A stretch of DNA of 64,000 nucleotides from Eulemur rufifrons (lineage: Eukaryota > Chordata > Mammalia > Primates > Lemuridae): the NCBI RefSeq assembly GCF_041146395.1, contig NC_090989.1, positions 241,666,843 to 241,730,842 of the forward strand, written 5' to 3'. Below are positions 1 through 10,865 of the stretch, in pieces. The position numbers and the translations under genes are program-made. Numbering within the stretch: the first letter of the stretch is position 1; the number at the start of each line of letters is the position of its first letter. Below the pieces are notes generated by a model. The model had not been told where the DNA came from. It did not search any database and saw only the letters and a program-made list of their open reading frames with translations.

Positions 1-2834
1 TGCCAGTTCTCTGCTTTGATTAGTGGTATTTTTCCTGGAGGCACTGCACTTGCCTATAGCCCACTAGACTGGAAGCTCTGTCACTCCCCAGAAGCAGGGA
101 ATGTGTCTACTTTTTTTCATTGTACCTGGTACCCTTCACAGTGCCTGAAAATAAAAGATGTATTCATTACTTATTTGTTGAAGTTTCAAGGTAGATGATT
201 TCATATTTCACGTTAGTTTCTAGTTAATGCAATGGCTGCAACTGACTCAACAACCATTAGACATGACTTTTCTATGGAAGCATAAATAAAAGTGAATTAG
301 CTCCAGCTACTATAATCTGTTATAGTGCCTTCATTTCCTTCATAGCTCCAGTAAGGGTTCCTACCTAATTATTTACCCTTGAAAACCTGTCTTCTTTGGC
401 AGAGTGCTCCACTAAAGAAAGTAATATCTTTGTTTTATTTACTAATATATTCATAAAGACCAATAAATTACTTGGAGCAGAAATACTTCAAAATATTTTA
501 TGAGGCAATGAAATGAATGGACTTATTTATGTTCTTTTTGGATTTCAAGGCAGATTAAATGTTTGAAGGCACTTTGTATCTCTTTAAGAGCATGAGTAAT
601 ACCAGACTTTCACAGTAAAGATTTAACTCTCCACAACCCTTGCCAAACTAAAGAAACCAGAAGACAAAGCTGACTACATTTATAAAAATAAATCTTGAAA
701 ATATAGCAATATCATAAGAGATGAATTTTAATTATTACATATTAAAAATGCAATTTCTTTATATTCAAAAGTACTGTACTATTTCTTCTTATTGAAAAAC
801 AATCTAACTAAAATGACTCAGTACATTTTATAACTGAAGGGGAAATAAAAGTCTTTGAATTGAGTGAATTTTATAAGCTTGAGGCAACATATTAGTAGAT
901 GAGACCCATTTAACAAAAATTGGGTATAAGTCTAAGTCTCCTTTCAGACCTCTTGGGTTTTCCAATGAGTTTGTCAGCACAGAGAAAGCACTGATTGATT
1001 TTCATTTCTTAATTTCCAGTCTGACAATGTCGTGGGCACAGCAGCTTTGTACTTTCTTTCTCAGATAGACCCTGGTTCCCTGGGAACACCCCTTCACACC
1101 AGGCTGCAGTCCTCATGCTGAGGGTCTCTTCCATCTCTTACACCAGTCAGGTCTCCAGAAATTCTAGGTACTGATCAAGTCCAGTGAGGAATTTCAGGCT
1201 TTTATACTGAAAAAGTAAATGATTGGCTAGATCATCTCATGGAGAAGAGACGTGGCCAGAGACTTTTGGAATTTGCTGCCACCTAGCTCTTCCAGGGGAA
1301 ACCTGAAAACATTCTTGTCCTTCAGGCAAAAATAAAAGGAAGATCCTTCTGATTTGGTACAGAACTGTGAAAGTCTACTGCTTTGTCAGGCCACAGCTCT
1401 GGTCCAGGTCACAGCTCAGGGTGCAGAGAGAGCGGGAGAACATCATCCTACGCATCATGGGTGGGGAGGTTGACAGGGCCACTGGTGGCAGGCAGCTGGC
1501 CAGGCCGAGTGAGCCTTTACCCAGATGTCTCGGCACCTGCCCGCTTGTGAGATTCCCCAGGACTTTCAGTTTTTATACTTACCCCAATTTTGTTTCCACT
1601 TGGTTCACTTTCTGTTCTATTTGTGGGCCTCAGATAATGTCATGACTTCAACACTTCTTTTGTATTATTATTATACAATGGAAATTAACACATTCAGAAA
1701 ATAACAGAAATCTCAATCCAATAGGATGTATTTATCCACATGAAACCCAATGTTGAAATAAAGTCCTGACTGAGTCTATGTCTGTTTTTAAATTCTAACA
1801 ATAGTACTTAGAGTTTTGATCCTGGAGGTTATTTTTACACTTCTTAAATTGCACTGAAATACAAGTTGCCTCACCTCTCTGCATTTCCCTTTTAAGAGGC
1901 TAATACACTACACTTGATTTCTTCTACCTTTCTTTACAGGAGCCATAATTCATGTTTTCTGATTCAGCCTACACATATTTGTGGCATGACATTGGAATAC
2001 CAGGCGTAAGCCATCCAGTTGTCTTCATTCTGTCAATAAAAGTGTATTGACTACATACGTGTGACAATGTGCTTGGCAAGGTGCATTTAGGGATAAGTAA
2101 GACAGGATGGTGACTGCCCTCCAGGGATCAGGAAAGACAGACATTAAAGACATATTTATGATTAATTAAACACTAGCATGCTCAGTGCAGCTAAAAAGTA
2201 CTGAGAGCTAATGAAGAAGGGAATTGGGAGGCAGTAGAAAGCCGCACTTTCTGACAACATCTGTGGCTCCTGGGAAGTTAAATGACATCAGATTTTCCTA
2301 TCCACTTCTGAAAAATTGAGACAATTTTATTAGTTGTCACATAGGAAATTGTAAAGATTAAATAAAGTTTGCAAATTACTGGTGGAGAATCTGAGAATAG
2401 TAAATGATAGTTACCTTTAGTATTAATACAATAAATATCAATCATCTGTATAGCCCACGTTCAACCAAGTCAAGCCAAGAGAAGCTTTGATTGTAGCTCC
2501 CCTGACACTCCGAGGGTCGGGGAGCTTGGCGCTCCCCAAATGGAAACACTAGGAGAGTGGGCTGCCTGCAGAACTGTGAAGAGGCAGAGCCCAGGTCCCG
2601 ACTGTCAGAGCTATGCCTGGCACAGAGAAGAACCCTACAGCCCATTTGAAGCCCTTTCCAGGGAACCAGAGTCTCAGCAAGTTGTCTGCCAGAAAATGGC
2701 TGCTCTGTGAAAAGTATAAATAGTTAAAATAAATAATCCTTTCCTTAATGTTCAAAGTCAAACCAACTTTGGTGATACTTTCAAAGGCAGGGGTTAAAAT
2801 TTTAGTCAATAAGGGAGTGCATATGGAACAGTAG
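1..2834. other. Intergenic DNA, no gene recognised
   Basis: This AT-rich stretch has only short, unconvincing open frames. Two patches (about 1020-1240 and 1365-1640) are richer in G+C and have TATA-like TTTTATAC runs. They could be decayed LTR or other old repeat material, but I cannot assign them. A weak MIR-like stretch may lie around 2260-2400. I see no interferon homology here. Confidence 0.5.
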
Positions 2835-3125
2835 CCCATAAGGTTATAAGACTATATTTTACTGTACCTCTTCTATGTTTAGACATGTTTAGATAGAAAA
2901 ACACTTACCACTGTGTTACAGTGGCCTGCAGTATTCAGTACAGTAACATGCTGTACAGGTTTGTACCCTAGGAGCAACAGGCTATTCCATACAGCCTTGG
3001 TGTGTGGTAGGCTACATCATGTAGGTTTGTGTAAGTACATTCTATGATGTTTTAACAGGGTCGAAATCACCTAAGGATATATTTCTCAAAACATATCCTT
3101 GTTGTTAAGTGATGCAGGCCTATAT
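2835..3125 (-). mobile_element. MER2/Tigger-type DNA transposon fragment
   Basis: The stretch contains the characteristic run about spontaneous phrases such as CAGTATTCAGTACAGTAACA, GCTGTACAGGTTTGTA and GTTAAGTGATGCA, which I recognise from the non-autonomous Tigger-related element MER2. It is old, diverged and has no coding capacity. Strand follows my memory of the consensus and is less certain than the family. Confidence 0.7.
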
Positions 3126-3886
3126 ATGTGTTATAAATATATAAAATATATAGCAAACATAAAAATTTAACATATACAAACATTATGTACACATATTTAT
3201 TGAGGGAGGGTATTGGACATGGAACATTCCTTGATTTTCAGCCATGGAAAATCTCAATATTAATTCAAAAGCTATTCCCTGGACTGGTATTAGGGGAAGT
3301 AAGCGAGCACTTCTATCAAGCACAAAATTTCAGGAGGAAACAAATCTAAACAATCAAGACAAATACCATTTTAATACAATATTTAAAAATGAAAATTAAT
3401 GCCTAACATCCAGGCTAAACCAAATATCAAATTGTAGGTAAAGACAAGCAATTACCCTGCCCTTGCAAATCCCTGAGAGTCTTAACGGTGCAACAAATCA
3501 CGGCAAATTCCACTCAGTCTATAAAATTCTTAAGAAAATGAAAAGTGCTGACCTGCTAAATGTCCTCAACTGTTTGTATGCAACACTGCTCATTTCTCTT
3601 TTTAGTAACACAAGTCAAGGTGGGGTCCTGAGAAACAAGTTTCAGTAATTTGAAGTTATGTAAAAATGATCTCTAACATTGTCCCGGAGTCAGTTTGAGA
3701 AGTTGTCAAACATGGCAATTCTTTCAGTTTAAAAAGGCAATAATCATGAAAGCATTGTCGAGTTTTCTTCCTTTAAAGGTAGGAAAGTAAAATCACATAA
3801 AATTCTTGTTTTGGTATAAATAAAATATTTAAAACTTAAAATAATGCTGTAAGTTTCAATATAACTGAATTTTTTTTTTTTTTTCA
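3126..3886. other. Intergenic DNA, nothing recognised
   Basis: AT-rich sequence with short open frames only. It ends in a T-rich tract that runs into a good splice-acceptor-like sequence at 3886. Confidence 0.4.
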
Positions 3887-4152
3887 GCTGCATTAACGTT
3901 GTAAGGTTGAAGAATCAGCCACTGGAAAACCACAGCGCACTCACAGGGGCCCACAGCTCCTCTTCCTCCAGCCCCAGGGAGCAGCCTGACCCTACTTTCT
4001 CCCTGGGCCCCATCACTTGCAGGGCTTCCGTCCCCTTGGTCTGCCCCCTGCCCTGTTGGAAGGTGTCCCTGCACCTGGACCCCCACACAGCTGCAATCTC
4101 TAAGAATTACCACCTGTAGGATCTTGAGCCCTCAAATCTCTTAATGAATGGG
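3887..4152 (+). other. Possible non-coding or unassigned exon
   Basis: A run of 18 T followed by CAG at about 3870-3886 makes a strong splice-acceptor context. A consensus donor, AAAA|GTAAGT, lies near 4153. Between them is a 265-bp segment, G+C-rich unlike its surroundings, with an open frame over 3907-4119. I do not recognise the translation, and no second exon was identified. It may be a chance pairing of splice-like sites or an exon of an unannotated transcript that starts elsewhere. Confidence 0.25.
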
Positions 4153-4214
4153 TTCTTCTGTAAAAGTAAGTCTCGCTAAAGTCTCTAAAAGTTGAAAAAA
4201 TGAAAGGTTCTGTG

Positions 4215-4530
4215 CTCGCTAAGAAAGATGTTTCAGGCGAAGCCGCCGCGGAGTTCCCATCTCAGCAACCAAAGGGAGATTTTTTTACTCACTGTGGAAG
4301 CTGCACAATCTTCTGAGATTAGAAGCCACTACGGCATTTTCCCTCGGGCTGTCGGACCCACTGAATCCAAAAGCCGCAAAGCCCAGGTTGCCCACTGGCC
4401 TGCGAATCAGACAAGGCCACTCAGCTGCGCTCTTGCTACCCTCCCTGCGCAGCGAAGGGAGCTTTGCGCTCATCGCGCAGCGGCGCGCGCCCCCTGGCGG
4501 CCGGCTAGCGAATCACTGAAATTGGCAAGT
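4215..4530. promoter_or_regulatory. CpG-rich block with promoter-like composition
   Basis: In a window that is otherwise AT-rich and CpG-poor, this block has many CpGs, densest at 4448-4505. It lies immediately before the delta-interferon-like pseudogene. It could be a small CpG island or an insulator region. No TATA box or clear transcript start can be named. Confidence 0.45.
4487..4502 (-). promoter_or_regulatory. Strong CTCF-like binding site
   Basis: Read on the minus strand this is GGCCGCCAGGGGGCGC, which fits the vertebrate CTCF core (CCNNNAGGGGGCGC). It is the best match of this kind that I noticed. Its place at the edge of the interferon array would suit a boundary element, but binding is inferred only from the motif. 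Confidence 0.55.
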
Positions 4531-4539
4531 CCACACCTC

Positions 4540-5093
4540 CCTGCTACTGGCAGGAGTGATGCTCTGCTCCAGCCCTGCCTGCTCACTTGGCTGAGGCATG
4601 CCTTGGCACCATGGCCTGGAAACAGGAAGCCTGGATGCTATTGAGACAGCTGAACAGGATCCCCTGTCATCCATGCCTGAACGACAGAACCCACTTCAAA
4701 TTTCCTTGGAAAAGAGGGAATATCACCCCAATCCGGAAGACACAAGACAAGACACCTGTTTCCACCATCAGATGCTCCAGCAAATCTTCATCCTCTTTAA
4801 CACAGAGGACAACCGTGCTGCTTGGGATAAGATCCTCCTCGATCAACTTACTCTCCAGACTTGACCACAGTCTGGGTCAACTGGAACTGACAAAAGAAGA
4901 AAATCTCTCTTGTCTTTATTTGGGAATTGCCGTCCAGAAGTATTTCCAAGCAATCATCTGCTACCTGAAGAAAAAAGAATGCAGTGCTTGTTCCTGGGAG
5001 GTTCTCAGAGAGGAGACATTGAAGTGTTCTTTCCCCCCATCAGCAATCCTCAAAGAAAAGTCAGCAAATAAACAAGAAATTCTATATTCATGA
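4540..5093 (+). pseudogene. Interferon-delta-like pseudogene
   Basis: An intronless type I interferon relic. Reading it needs two frames. Frame A (from about 4611) carries the helix-A region and a CLNDRTHFKFPW stretch, equivalent to the C-L-x-D-R-x-D-F-x-F-P motif around Cys29. The reading then passes to a second frame at about 4735-4760 for HQMLQQIFILFNTED and AAWDKILLDQL. That frame stops at 4862-4864, and homology resumes in frame A from about 4856 (LGQLEL, VQKYF, YLKKKECSACSWEVLREE) to the TGA at 5091-5093. The FPWKRGN motif and the short segment after helix C recall the trophoblast interferon delta known from pig and horse, rather than alpha or omega. The signal-peptide region (about 4540-4610) is unclear and broken by a stop. 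No virus-responsive promoter of the alpha/omega type is visible upstream. The delta assignment is from memory of the family; a very diverged alpha/omega relic is the alternative. Confidence 0.75.
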
Positions 5094-6796
5094 CTTTCCC
5101 TCTAACCAATTACATTAGTGTTTTCCAAGCCAAAAAGCAATCTCAACTCTGATTTTTGCACCACCTAAAAAATCTGAAACCACAATCATGAGATTATTTT
5201 AAAATTATATTGTATATCATGAATTTACAAAAAATATTTAGAGAAAAGAGCATGATCTATTTTCCTGATGTTATGATTTTATTTATCTACTTAAATTTTT
5301 GAGGGATGTTTGCTGTTAACAAAGTTTGAAATTTAATTTTTTATGGAAAAGTTTCTTTAAGATGGTATTTTAAAAGGACATTTGTCAGTTAAGTTGATGC
5401 TAGCTGCTGTAACAGATAAACAGAAAACTACCTGTAATTAGATCATAACACAAATTGCTCTTTTTTCATATAAGGGCCCAGTGCAAAAATTCCTAATGAG
5501 ATGCTTCTTTGGTTGGCCCTCCTCCAAACAGTGATCTAGGGACTTGAGTACCTACTATTTTGTGGCTTTGTCATCTTCAACACAGAACCTCAAATGTGGC
5601 CATGGTGCTTGAGTCTATTCTACTCAGTTGCAAAGGGAAAACAGTATGGTAGATCACATTGGGATGTCAAAAGCCAAGACCTTAAAAGGTAAAAATCATT
5701 TCCATCCATATTTACTTGGCACGGATTTACTCTCATAGGACACCTAAGTTCAAAGTATTTGGGAAAGGGAGTCTAATTGGGTGATTAGTGGGAAAAGAAG
5801 ACAAGATTTTTGAATAAGACCACTATTCATTTTTACAATATTTGTATTAATGCTATTTTTAGGGGGAAAGATAAACAATGTTCTTTCTGCTCATACATTT
5901 ACAAAAATATGTCTCTAAGTCTGATCTACAATTTAAACTTAGGGAAGATGCCATGGATGTCATTCATTAGAGTTCTCAGCATCACTGACTCTTTGAAAGC
6001 AGCATTTAAGTTAGTTCCAAAAGCATCAGTTAAAGATGAAAAATGTCCAAGGGGATGGCGATAGGGGCTTGGAACACATTGTAAAGACCAAGTGGTTTCC
6101 TTATTACCTAAGGAATAAGGAAAGTTCCTCAGGTACTTGAGGACCACTAAAAGGAACGTGGAGAGTGAGTTTTTCATTTGTAACCAGGCACTTGTTTCTC
6201 ATCCTGATATTCTAAATGTTAAAAATACAAACATGACAATGTCCCTACAATCAAATTGTTGTTCTTTTTGTTTTGAATATGCCACATAATCTTCAATTAT
6301 AGTTTCCCTTGAAGAATCATGAAGAATTTACAAAGTATCTTGTGATCTATTGTCCCCTCAAATCATATATTTACTAGGTATTAGGATTATTCTTTTTCAT
6401 GAATATTGACTTAGCTCCTGAAATGACAGGGACTGGGCTAAGATGCCTGAGAAATAAGATTGGATAAAATGATTCCTCTGACCCCAGGTATCTTATAGAC
6501 TCCTGGCATGGTATTCTAAGGAGAAAAAAGGTCAGGTCACTAAAAGCTACATCCCTGGCAGCTAGAAGAGAGAACGTAGCCATGTATAAAGAAGAAAGAG
6601 AAACTTAGCAGGCAAAAATATTTGACCCAAGACTCAAAATTCAAACTTGTGGTTTTTGTTTTGTTTTATTTTGTTTTTTACCTGTAGTACCACTCTAAAT
6701 ACTACCTGCCATGTTTTGGAAATAACTGAAATAGGCCTCATCATCCCATGGAAACTGAATAGAGATAACAAGAAGCAAATAATAATTCATCACTGT
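5094..6796. other. Intergenic DNA, no gene recognised
   Basis: AT-rich sequence with only short open frames and no interferon homology that I can see. Confidence 0.4.
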
Positions 6797-6855
6797 GTGT
6801 GTGTGCGCGCGTGCGCGCGCGCTCGCTTGTGTGTGTGTGTGTGTGTGTGTCTGTG

Positions 6856-6890
<35 letters not shown>
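6797..6890. repeat. (TG)n microsatellite with CG-alternating core
   Basis: About 94 bp of TG repeat, interrupted at 6805-6827 by alternating GCGC/GTGC sequence. Such alternating purine-pyrimidine DNA can adopt Z-form. Confidence 0.95.
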
Positions 6891-6893
<3 letters not shown>

Positions 6894-7534
6894 ACCTAAA
6901 GAAATTGCAGGATAAGGACAGGTAAGTTATACATTAGTTAAGATCCACCTAAAGAAATGGAAGCCCAAAGGCATAGCTTCCTCCATTTCTATGCCCATTT
7001 TTGCCAAATTACACTCCACCCCCCCCAAAGATAGTCCTTTTCCTCAACCCCTCTTCTTTAGTTCTATCCAGACATTGCCCATCATGTCAGCCTATTTTCT
7101 CAAAGTAAGTCAGTAAAATTAACCTAGAAGCAAACTCTGATGGATAGCCTACAAAATAAAAGGCCAGCTGGCAAGTCAGGTGACTCAGAATCTTTTGTGA
7201 TCTCAGCCCTCTTTCTCCAATGCCCTGGACTCTCCTCATTTCTCCACTGATAATATCCACCTTATACAATTTAGTTAGTTTATTAAAATTATCTTTATCA
7301 TCAAACTCCAGCAATCGGAGGTAGTGTCCTTAGAAATCATCTATTCTTTTCCTTCTTCGTAGACATGACAAGAAAAATAATGATCTTCTGAGTTAATTAT
7401 CCACCAGAACAGAATTTGATGTAACTAAGCATTTCCATCATACAGACAGAATAGTATATTCTCACAAAGTTGCCTTTCTTGTATACAAAGTCTTGTGGTT
7501 GGTATATCTCCCCTAATTCTCTATCAAGACTGAA
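6891..7534. other. Intergenic DNA, nothing recognised
   Basis: No supported gene. A C-rich run lies at 7017-7027. The duplicated alpha flank begins at about 7535. Confidence 0.4.
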
Positions 7535-9104
7535 TTCATCAAAGCTGAAAACACCCCCTGGGCCAGGGGTGATTACTTTTCTTCTAGCCTATGCCCGCTT
7601 GCTACATTTGAGCTACAGCCCTCCCAGCCACCTCCCCCCCCCCCGCCACCATTTTGCTTCTGCTCTATCCCATCCCTAATGTCCATCTTGCCTGGGTTGA
7701 ATGTAGCTAATTTACATTTTGTCATTTTGTTCTCCATTGAAATATTCCTTCCATTCTTACATTTTTATCACATTTACACATATATTTTTTCTTTAGATAC
7801 CTACTTAATGGGATGTAAAAGGTGGCAACTTTTGCTTTCTATGAAAAAGGAAATGAGAAAGAAGGATATGTGGTATCTCGAGAGCTACAGAAAATGATTA
7901 TACGTGCTTTACTTTATCATATTTACATCACTTCATTGACATTTTGGAAAAGACAGTTTCCTTTTATTTGATAAGAATCAACTATGACTGAAATGTCTCA
8001 AGTTTCTTTGGGATATTTGAACATTAATACAAATGATTTTTTAAAAAATCAAATTGATGTATTTTCATTGGAGATTATATTTCTCCTAAGGGTGGAAAAC
8101 TTAGTTCTTGGGGACATGAACAAATCATATCTTTCAAAGGTGATAGCCCTTCAGGCTCAACTCTAAACACTTATCCCTCAGTATTTACTTCCTTTCATTG
8201 GGTTTTCCTGTATCACATGAGAAACATTGACATTGAGTTCATGAAAGGTACACAATGTATGCAGGGTGAGTGCGTCAAACCTATGTCAAATAGATGGCTG
8301 TGGTTGGTGGAATTCGTCCACATTACTTGCTCAATCTCCAAGTCATAGCATGAGATATGGACTCCATTAGCACAAGTGTGGGCTACCTTTGGCTGTCTTG
8401 TGGATGTAGAGTATGTTCAATAGCGTTTCCTCAGTGCTGCCAAATCTGTTGCAGAATTTGAGAATGAAGTACAAATATAATAGTTATTATTATTTAATTC
8501 TATTATGCTAAAGGTATTCAACACTTCAATAATTATGTCAAGTGTTCAAAAAAATGTTGCCTATGCCTGGATGAATATCCACCAGCTAGGGAAGTTAAAA
8601 ATAATTTTCTTTATGAAGCAAAATTAAATGTTAAGTACACTAAAAATAAATGTTAAAAATTATTTATTTTAAAATAGTTTTAGCAGTTCTGAAATATTTG
8701 AAAATATTTTTATATTGGTATCATGTGTTTATATAAATCATAATTTCCAAATGTAACTTAATTTATGAAAATTTATAAAAGTAAATTATACTGAAAGTAA
8801 GTGGGAAAATTAACTTTTATAGAGTCAAGTTAAAACTCAATGATTTTTAAGTTTAGCTTTTACCTTAAAATTTTTATTTAGACATTCTTAACCCTCATTG
8901 AATAAAAAAGTAAACTTTACACTTTATGTATAAAGCACAGATATAAACAGAATACCTAAATACATATGTTAATTAAGTGATCATGAGGGGATCAATTAGG
9001 AAAAGAATTATGTACCAGAGCTCTGGAGGTAAGGGGAAGGAAGGCAAAAATGGGAAAAAAATGGTTGAGAACCACTGCCTAAACCCATGTAGGGAGTGCA
9101 TGAA
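7535..9104 (+). repeat. Duplicated 5' flank of alpha gene A1
   Basis: Non-coding sequence repeated upstream of the other alpha genes. The C-rich part at 7535-7780 matches 19580-19770, and the remainder matches 19770-21130, 42430-43660, 30260-32340 and 58600-59830 with many small changes. It marks the ancestral duplication unit and has no open frame of its own worth calling. Confidence 0.75.
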
Positions 9105-9176
9105 GAAAGCAAAAACAGAAGTAGAAATTAATGTGGGGACATTCAGAAAATGGAAACTAGTACATTCCCTATTTAA
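9105..9176 (+). promoter_or_regulatory. A1 promoter: virus-responsive element and TATA box
   Basis: A purine-rich element with repeated GAAA/GAAG units runs from AAGAAAGC at 9105 to GAAAATGGAAAC at 9146-9157. It is followed by TATTTAA at 9170-9176, about 95 bp before the start codon. Layout and sequence match known alpha-interferon promoters, where IRF3/IRF7 bind the GAAANN units on virus infection. Confidence 0.85.
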
Positions 9177-9270
9177 GGCCTATGCACAAAGCAAGGTCTT
9201 CAGAGAACCTAGAGACCAAGGCTCAGGATCACCCACCTCAGCCAGCCCAGCAGCTTCTGCAACATCCCCA

Positions 9271-9837
9271 ATGGCCTCGCCCTTGTCTGTACTGATGGCC
9301 CTGCTGGGGCTCAGCTGCATGTCCATCTGCTCTCTGGGCTGTGATCTGCCTCAGACCCATGGCCTGGGTAACAGGAGGGCCCTGAGACTGCTGGCACAAA
9401 TGAGGAGAATCTCTCCTCTCTCCTGCCTGGAGGACAGAAATGACTTCAGATTCCCCCAGGAGGAGTTTGATGGCAACCAGTTCCAGAAAGCTCAAGCCAT
9501 CTCTGTCCTCCATGAGCTGGTCCAGCAGATCTTCAACCTCTTCAGCACAAAGGACTCATCTGATGCTTGGGATCAGACCCTCCTAGACAAATTCTGCACT
9601 GGGCTCTATCAGCAGCTGGATGAGCTGGAAGCCTGTCTGATGCAGGACGTGGGAGTGGAAGAGACTCCCCTGATGAATGAGGACTCCATCCTGGCTGTGA
9701 GGAAATACTTCCAAAGAATCACTGTCTACCTGAAAGAGAAGAAATACAGCCCTTGTGCCTGGGAGGTTGTCAGGACAGAAATCATGAAATCCATCTCTTC
9801 ATCAACAAAATTTCAAGAAAGATTAAGTAAGGAATGA
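9271..9837 (+). CDS. Interferon alpha (copy A1)
   Basis: Secreted antiviral cytokine of the type I interferon family; it is expected to bind IFNAR1/IFNAR2 and induce interferon-stimulated genes through JAK-STAT. The single exon encodes 188 residues. The first 23 are a hydrophobic signal peptide ending in SLG; the mature protein begins CDLPQTHG. The four family cysteines (mature 1, 29, 99, 139) are present, so both disulphides can form. The receptor-facing LEDRNDF loop (about 30-36) and the C-terminal helix SPCAWEVVR are intact. A fifth cysteine, Cys86, is present as in some human alpha subtypes. The ATG at 9271 is chosen because it starts the signal peptide and lies about 95 bp after the TATA box. 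The same frame stays open further upstream, but that part includes the promoter. The C terminus (KFQERLSKE) is one residue shorter than in A2, A4 and A5. Confidence 0.95.
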   Translation: MASPLSVLMALLGLSCMSICSLGCDLPQTHGLGNRRALRLLAQMRRISPLSCLEDRNDFRFPQEEFDGNQFQKAQAISVLHELVQQIFNLFSTKDSSDAWDQTLLDKFCTGLYQQLDELEACLMQDVGVEETPLMNEDSILAVRKYFQRITVYLKEKKYSPCAWEVVRTEIMKSISSSTKFQERLSKE

Positions 9838-10765
9838 GGCAGCTCCAACACGGAAATTATTCTCATTGACTAATATGCTATTTCATCCTCCCACAAATTC
9901 TGCCCTTTCAAAACTCTCATTTTCGCTATAATGAGATGCAAATCGAATTAAAATTTTCAAATGTTTTCAGGAGTATTAAGCAACATCGTCTTCAATTCTA
10001 TGTGCAGTAGTTCATTATGGATAAATATGCTAATATATTTATTCATGTATCTATTTCAATATTTATTTACTCAAGTATTGATAAGATTAAATTATTTTGT
10101 TCCTATATAAACTGCACCTTTACATTGTGGTTAATATAAAAATTTATGTTCTTATTCTGCTTTATTACGAGACAGTCAGTGGACCTCACAGCTCCACGGG
10201 GTAACCTTCACATTGACTGTGATGTGAATGGTTTTCTCTGGAGTTGGGCAGTCCACTGTTGAAAATAAAAAATGAATAGCCTTGCATCCCATTCACCACA
10301 CAGCTTTATGAAACCATAACAAAATGGCAATGTTTGCTCCAGGTTTGGGGAAACTTAACAGATACAGTTGAGATCATCTGAGTTTTACTTGTTGATCTCA
10401 GTATTATCTTGCCCTCCTACCATAGTCACAAATTTAAGTCCCATGCATAATTTATGTCTTCACTCAACATGTACATATCCATAAATATAGATAATACTAC
10501 ATAATATGGTTATATTTACTGGTATTTAAAGTTTACATAAAGGGTATACTATTGAACATATCATTCTACAACTTGCTTTTTTTCCCAATCAACCTGTTTT
10601 TGATATTTATCGTAACACATGTATCTCTAGTACATTTTAAAAAATGCTATGTAGTACTACACTATATGACTATATCACAATTTACTACTCTATTTTTATT
10701 AAATGATATTTCTGGGTTTTATTTTTGTTATTAGAAACCACGCTGCAATAAATATTTTTGCACTC

Positions 10766-10797
<32 letters not shown>

Positions 10798-10865
10798 ATG
10801 TTCTTTATATTTATTTAATTTATTTTTTGCTTTGTTCATTAAATGTTTACTAAAAAAACTTCCTG
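9838..10865 (+). promoter_or_regulatory. A1 3' UTR: AU-rich elements and polyadenylation signals
   Basis: ATTTA-rich sequence at about 10034-10080 resembles the instability elements of cytokine mRNAs. ATTAAA at 10838-10843 matches the signal used in the sister genes. A retrocopy at 10154-10790 interrupts the UTR and adds its own AATAAA at 10747-10752, which could cause earlier polyadenylation. Confidence 0.65.
10154..10790 (+). mobile_element. Processed retrocopy of an unidentified 3' UTR
   Basis: Flanked by a 15-bp target-site duplication AAAATTTATGTTCTT (10139-10153 and 10791-10805). It ends in AATAAA (10747-10752), then 29 A residues (10766-10794, partly shared with the duplication). Other alpha units lack it at this point. 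The source gene is not recognised. The last 250 bp resemble old LINE sequence, as is common in 3' UTRs. The TSD and A-tail point to L1-mediated retrotransposition. Confidence 0.8.

Noticed and set aside
1365..1645. Small open frame in a G+C-rich patch
   Set aside because: No recognisable product or conserved partner in the window; more likely old repeat sequence.
6647..6892. Open frame encoding a Cys-Val repeat
   Set aside because: It is a translation of the (TG)n microsatellite.
8977..9270. In-frame N-terminal extension of A1 (also upstream of A3, A4 and A5)
   Set aside because: The frame is open but starts at GTG and runs through the virus-responsive element and TATA box, so most of it is not transcribed. 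The ATG beginning the signal peptide is the family start.
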